Assembly: GCA_029934165.1 (NCBI GenBank)
Contig: JAOZMU010000154.1
Span: forward strand, 1 to 7,478
Length of the DNA stretch: 7,478 nucleotides
Direction: 5' to 3'
Source of the DNA: Bacteroidales bacterium
GTDB lineage: Bacteria > Bacteroidota > Bacteroidia > Bacteroidales > JAOZMU01
A program made the position numbers and the translations under genes. A model generated the notes under the pieces. The model searched no databases and had not been told where the DNA came from. It worked only from the letters and a program-made list of their open reading frames with translations. This document shows positions 4,896-7,478 of this stretch, one piece after another. Within the stretch, counting starts at the first letter, position 1, and the number at the start of each line of letters is the position of its first letter.

Positions 4896-7370
4896 TTAAA
4901 AATTCATTGTTAGCGATAGCTTAAATGCAAAGTTATCAATGGCTTCTGGTAGTTCATAAGCTCCGTAACGATAGAAAACTCCAACGCCATAACCAAAAAT
5001 ACTCATTTGTTTTATAAGGTTATTTATCAAAATTCCCGACTCGAAATAACCATTTCGATAATCCTTGGTTTCTATGTTAATATGCTGATTATCACCCGAA
5101 AACTCACCGTAACCAATGTTTGTAACAATGGCAATCTCCGGCTCAAATGTTTTTGTACGGAAGAGTAAATGCCCAAAATCTTGTTTCAAAAAAACTGCCG
5201 CGAATTTGTTTGCTGTAAATTCGTTCATTCGCATCGTCGAAAAACTCTCATCGGCATGGACATTGAAAACCGACAAATAGCTTCCGTGTCCGTTGTATAG
5301 CAAGCCATACGGCGCATTTGGCGAACAAATTCCAGCAACTGCACTGATTGAAGTACGACCGAAAAATTTAGTCAAGAAATCTTTTTTTATCTTTATTTCA
5401 AATCGCTCATATTCAACATCGTTGGTAGCATAATCAATGCCACGAGAATAATTTGCAAAAACGACAGGAAAATTTGTTCCCAACGAGATACGTGTCCCTT
5501 TTGGTGTTTGCATAAATTTTTCGCGATAGGCAAACCTAACCTGCAAACCTACTTCTGTAGAGTTCCAATTGGTAGATTGAGTTTCGGGCAGCTCGGCATT
5601 TCCAAAAATGTAATCATTAGTAGTTGAGCGAGTTACTTGGCGAGCAAAAGAATTTACACCAAAATATCGCAAAAATCGGAACTGAAACTCCACCTTTTTT
5701 TGCTCCACCTTTGTCATATCGTTGACAAATAATTTTCGTATCGAAGCTGAAGATTTTAAATTTTCATCGTTATAAAAAGAGTAGCCAGCCGTTTCTTCCA
5801 CATCATTCTGGTATGAAAAACGCAATTTTGTTTTTGTGGGTTTATATAATAAAAAGGAAGTTTCTGCGCCATATTTGAATTTTTCGTCGCGAAAACCATA
5901 CGCACCATAACCACCAACCGAAAACCACGATGCCAGTTTATCGTTAGTTATTATGCGACACCCAAGGCGAAAACCCTCATGTTCGTTATAACGCATAATT
6001 TCCATAATATCGAAATTAAAATATCCCCACGGAATGTACCCAGAAAAAACTATTTCTGCAATCTGTAATTTTTTGTCCAGTTTAAGCTCATCGCCAACAC
6101 TGTCGATGACACGATATGTATTTTGGTCGCGTGCTGCCAATGTGTCACGAAATTCGAGCCAATAATCTTCGTCCTTTTTGTGTGCATTTTCCTCTACAAC
6201 TAACTCAATATGATTAAATTCGCGTCGTTTAAATTCCGGATTCAGTACAATATCTTTCAAGTATGTTTTGCCAATGCAAACCAAAAACGTCTCCGTAGTA
6301 TCCTCTACAACATTGGCATTACTAAAGATAATATCTGTATTTAGTTGTACTGGGAACCACTGTTTTTTTTCGATGTGTTCGTATTTTTGCTGAATCCGAA
6401 TTTGCATATCGTCTTCCTTATTTGCTGGAATTGCAATAACACTCTCAATAGCGTATTTATTTGAGTTTATGTTCAATACGCCTTCCAAACCATCAAAATT
6501 TTTGCCTTTGCGTGGACGATACGAGATAACGAAAATTGTGTCTTTTTCTTCGTTATAAATAGTATCTTCAATCATAAAAAAATAGCGGCGTGTTCCTCCA
6601 AAAGCAATAGGATTTATGTATTTTTTATCGCCAATTTCGATAATATCTTTATAAAAAGAAAAAGACTGTAACTGTGTCGCTAACAGTAAGAAAGATGCAC
6701 TTTTTAACCCTGATGTACGCGATGCAATAACTTTTTCGTTGTTATTATTTGGTCGCATAAACTGTCGTTTTGTTACAGATTCCATCAAAAAGAGGTCTTG
6801 GCTTGTAAAAAATTCGCGCAACGTGGTTTTTGTGGTATCTGGTTTTGAAGCCGTTGTATCTTCAATAACATTTTTTGTTTTATCAGCCTCAGAAACAGAG
6901 TCTTGCAACGCATCCAAGTCCACCGTAAAAACCAGTTTGTTGTACGATGTATAAGAAAAAGATGTCATTTTCTCAGGATTGTTTATCTTCTTGTTATCCA
7001 TTACGTTATAGATAATTCGGTGTGCCGGATTTTCGCCTGCTTGAACAACAATTTCATCTATGTTCAAATCTTTCTGCTCAAGCTCAATTTGAACTGTTTT
7101 GGAGTAATCGCTTGGTTTAATCTGGTGATAATGAGGCTTGTAACCAACATAACTAAACTGCAAAAAGTCGATAGGCTGTTTTGAATTAATTTCAAACCGT
7201 CCGTTAATATCCGATGCCAAACCTTGATTTGCTTTGTTGTAAATAATATTAACAAATGCAAGCGATTCGCCTGTTTTACTGTCAGTTACGATTCCCGTAA
7301 TTCTATGATTTTGCGCAACCAAACCCAAAGAACATATTATTATTATACCTAAAATTCCAAAAAATCTCAT
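4896..7370 (-). CDS. DUF5686 outer-membrane protein with carboxypeptidase-regulatory-like domain
   Basis: An 824-residue secreted protein. Residues 1-19 are a signal peptide (hydrophobic run ending LGLVA, likely cut before Gln20). The Cys at 13 has no proper lipobox, so this is not a lipoprotein. Residues 22-105 form a CarboxypepD_reg-like beta domain (ITGIVTDSKTGESLAFVNI, SDINGRFEI, FSYVGYKPH), as found at the start of many Bacteroidetes outer-membrane proteins. The remainder matches the DUF5686 pattern: a helical region from 115, an acidic Thr/Asp-rich linker (150-190), repeated beta segments such as EGVLNINSNKYAIESV, and a C-terminal half of alternating strands. The chain ends in Phe after FKLSLTMNF, the usual signal for outer-membrane beta-barrels. 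The family is widespread in Bacteroidetes but its function is not established; an outer-membrane barrel with a periplasmic beta domain is the safe reading. The gene is complete, with ATG at 7370 and TAA at 4896. No typical promoter motif was found before it. Confidence 0.92.
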   Translation of the reverse strand: MRFFGILGIIIICSLGLVAQNHRITGIVTDSKTGESLAFVNIIYNKANQGLASDINGRFEINSKQPIDFLQFSYVGYKPHYHQIKPSDYSKTVQIELEQKDLNIDEIVVQAGENPAHRIIYNVMDNKKINNPEKMTSFSYTSYNKLVFTVDLDALQDSVSEADKTKNVIEDTTASKPDTTKTTLREFFTSQDLFLMESVTKRQFMRPNNNNEKVIASRTSGLKSASFLLLATQLQSFSFYKDIIEIGDKKYINPIAFGGTRRYFFMIEDTIYNEEKDTIFVISYRPRKGKNFDGLEGVLNINSNKYAIESVIAIPANKEDDMQIRIQQKYEHIEKKQWFPVQLNTDIIFSNANVVEDTTETFLVCIGKTYLKDIVLNPEFKRREFNHIELVVEENAHKKDEDYWLEFRDTLAARDQNTYRVIDSVGDELKLDKKLQIAEIVFSGYIPWGYFNFDIMEIMRYNEHEGFRLGCRIITNDKLASWFSVGGYGAYGFRDEKFKYGAETSFLLYKPTKTKLRFSYQNDVEETAGYSFYNDENLKSSASIRKLFVNDMTKVEQKKVEFQFRFLRYFGVNSFARQVTRSTTNDYIFGNAELPETQSTNWNSTEVGLQVRFAYREKFMQTPKGTRISLGTNFPVVFANYSRGIDYATNDVEYERFEIKIKKDFLTKFFGRTSISAVAGICSPNAPYGLLYNGHGSYLSVFNVHADESFSTMRMNEFTANKFAAVFLKQDFGHLLFRTKTFEPEIAIVTNIGYGEFSGDNQHINIETKDYRNGYFESGILINNLIKQMSIFGYGVGVFYRYGAYELPEAIDNFAFKLSLTMNF

Positions 7371-7427
7371 TCAATTAATTTTATGTAATATTACTAAAAG
7401 TTGGAAGAACTATTAATAAAAATACTA

Positions 7428-7440
7428 AGGTCTAAGACCT
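7428..7440. promoter_or_regulatory. Small inverted repeat upstream of the DUF5686 gene
   Basis: The sequence aggtc-taa-gacct is a perfect 5-bp inverted repeat with a 3-base centre, 58 bases before the ATG of the DUF5686 gene. On the plus strand it is followed by attttttat and could be a weak intrinsic terminator; on the minus strand it lies where an operator or leader hairpin would. No plus-strand gene ends nearby in this window. Confidence 0.25.
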
Positions 7441-7478
7441 ATTTTTTATGAAACGTTTAAGCTGTGAATTAACAACTT

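Noticed and set aside
7305..7370. Lipoprotein signal at Cys13 of the DUF5686 protein
   Set aside because: The residue before the Cys is Ile, not Gly, Ala or Ser, and the hydrophobic core continues past it to an ordinary cleavage site before Gln20.

Overview
This AT-rich window looks like Bacteroidota (Bacteroidetes) DNA. The main reason is the 824-residue secreted protein with an N-terminal carboxypeptidase-regulatory-like domain followed by a DUF5686-type outer-membrane region, an architecture characteristic of that phylum. A TTTG / TAnnTTTG promoter of the Bacteroidetes primary sigma factor type before the ATPase gene, and the general lack of strong Shine-Dalgarno sequences, agree with this. 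All four supported genes lie on the minus strand, so transcription runs from right to left. No species can be named from the sequence alone.

From right to left in transcription order: (1) 7370-4896, a DUF5686 outer-membrane protein that looks like a resident chromosomal gene. (2) 4895-4459, a gene-free spacer holding a 142-bp foldback (MITE-like) element, a smaller hairpin and a good promoter. (3) 4458-2667, a tightly coupled two-gene unit made of an ABC/OLD-type AAA ATPase and a DUF3226 TOPRIM protein, separated by one base. (4) 2666-1953, a 714-bp gene-free region packed with mobile-DNA debris: plus-strand remnants of one or two group II introns without a reverse transcriptase, and two diverged direct repeats of about 174 bp. 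(5) 1952-252, a 566-residue membrane protein built from four copies of a two-helix module. (6) 251-1, a short spacer with a weak hairpin and a motif that resembles part of an integron cassette boundary.

The most interesting unit is the ATPase-TOPRIM pair. It is a split version of the OLD-nuclease layout (ATPase plus TOPRIM), comparable in plan with the PARIS anti-phage system (AriA/AriB), but with a DUF3226 rather than a DUF4435 TOPRIM partner. Its position between a foldback element and intron/repeat debris suggests an accessory, probably horizontally acquired, locus. A role in defence is inferred from architecture and setting and is not shown by the sequence. Nothing in the sequence ties the repeated membrane protein functionally to this pair; it is separated from it by 0.7 kb of repeats.
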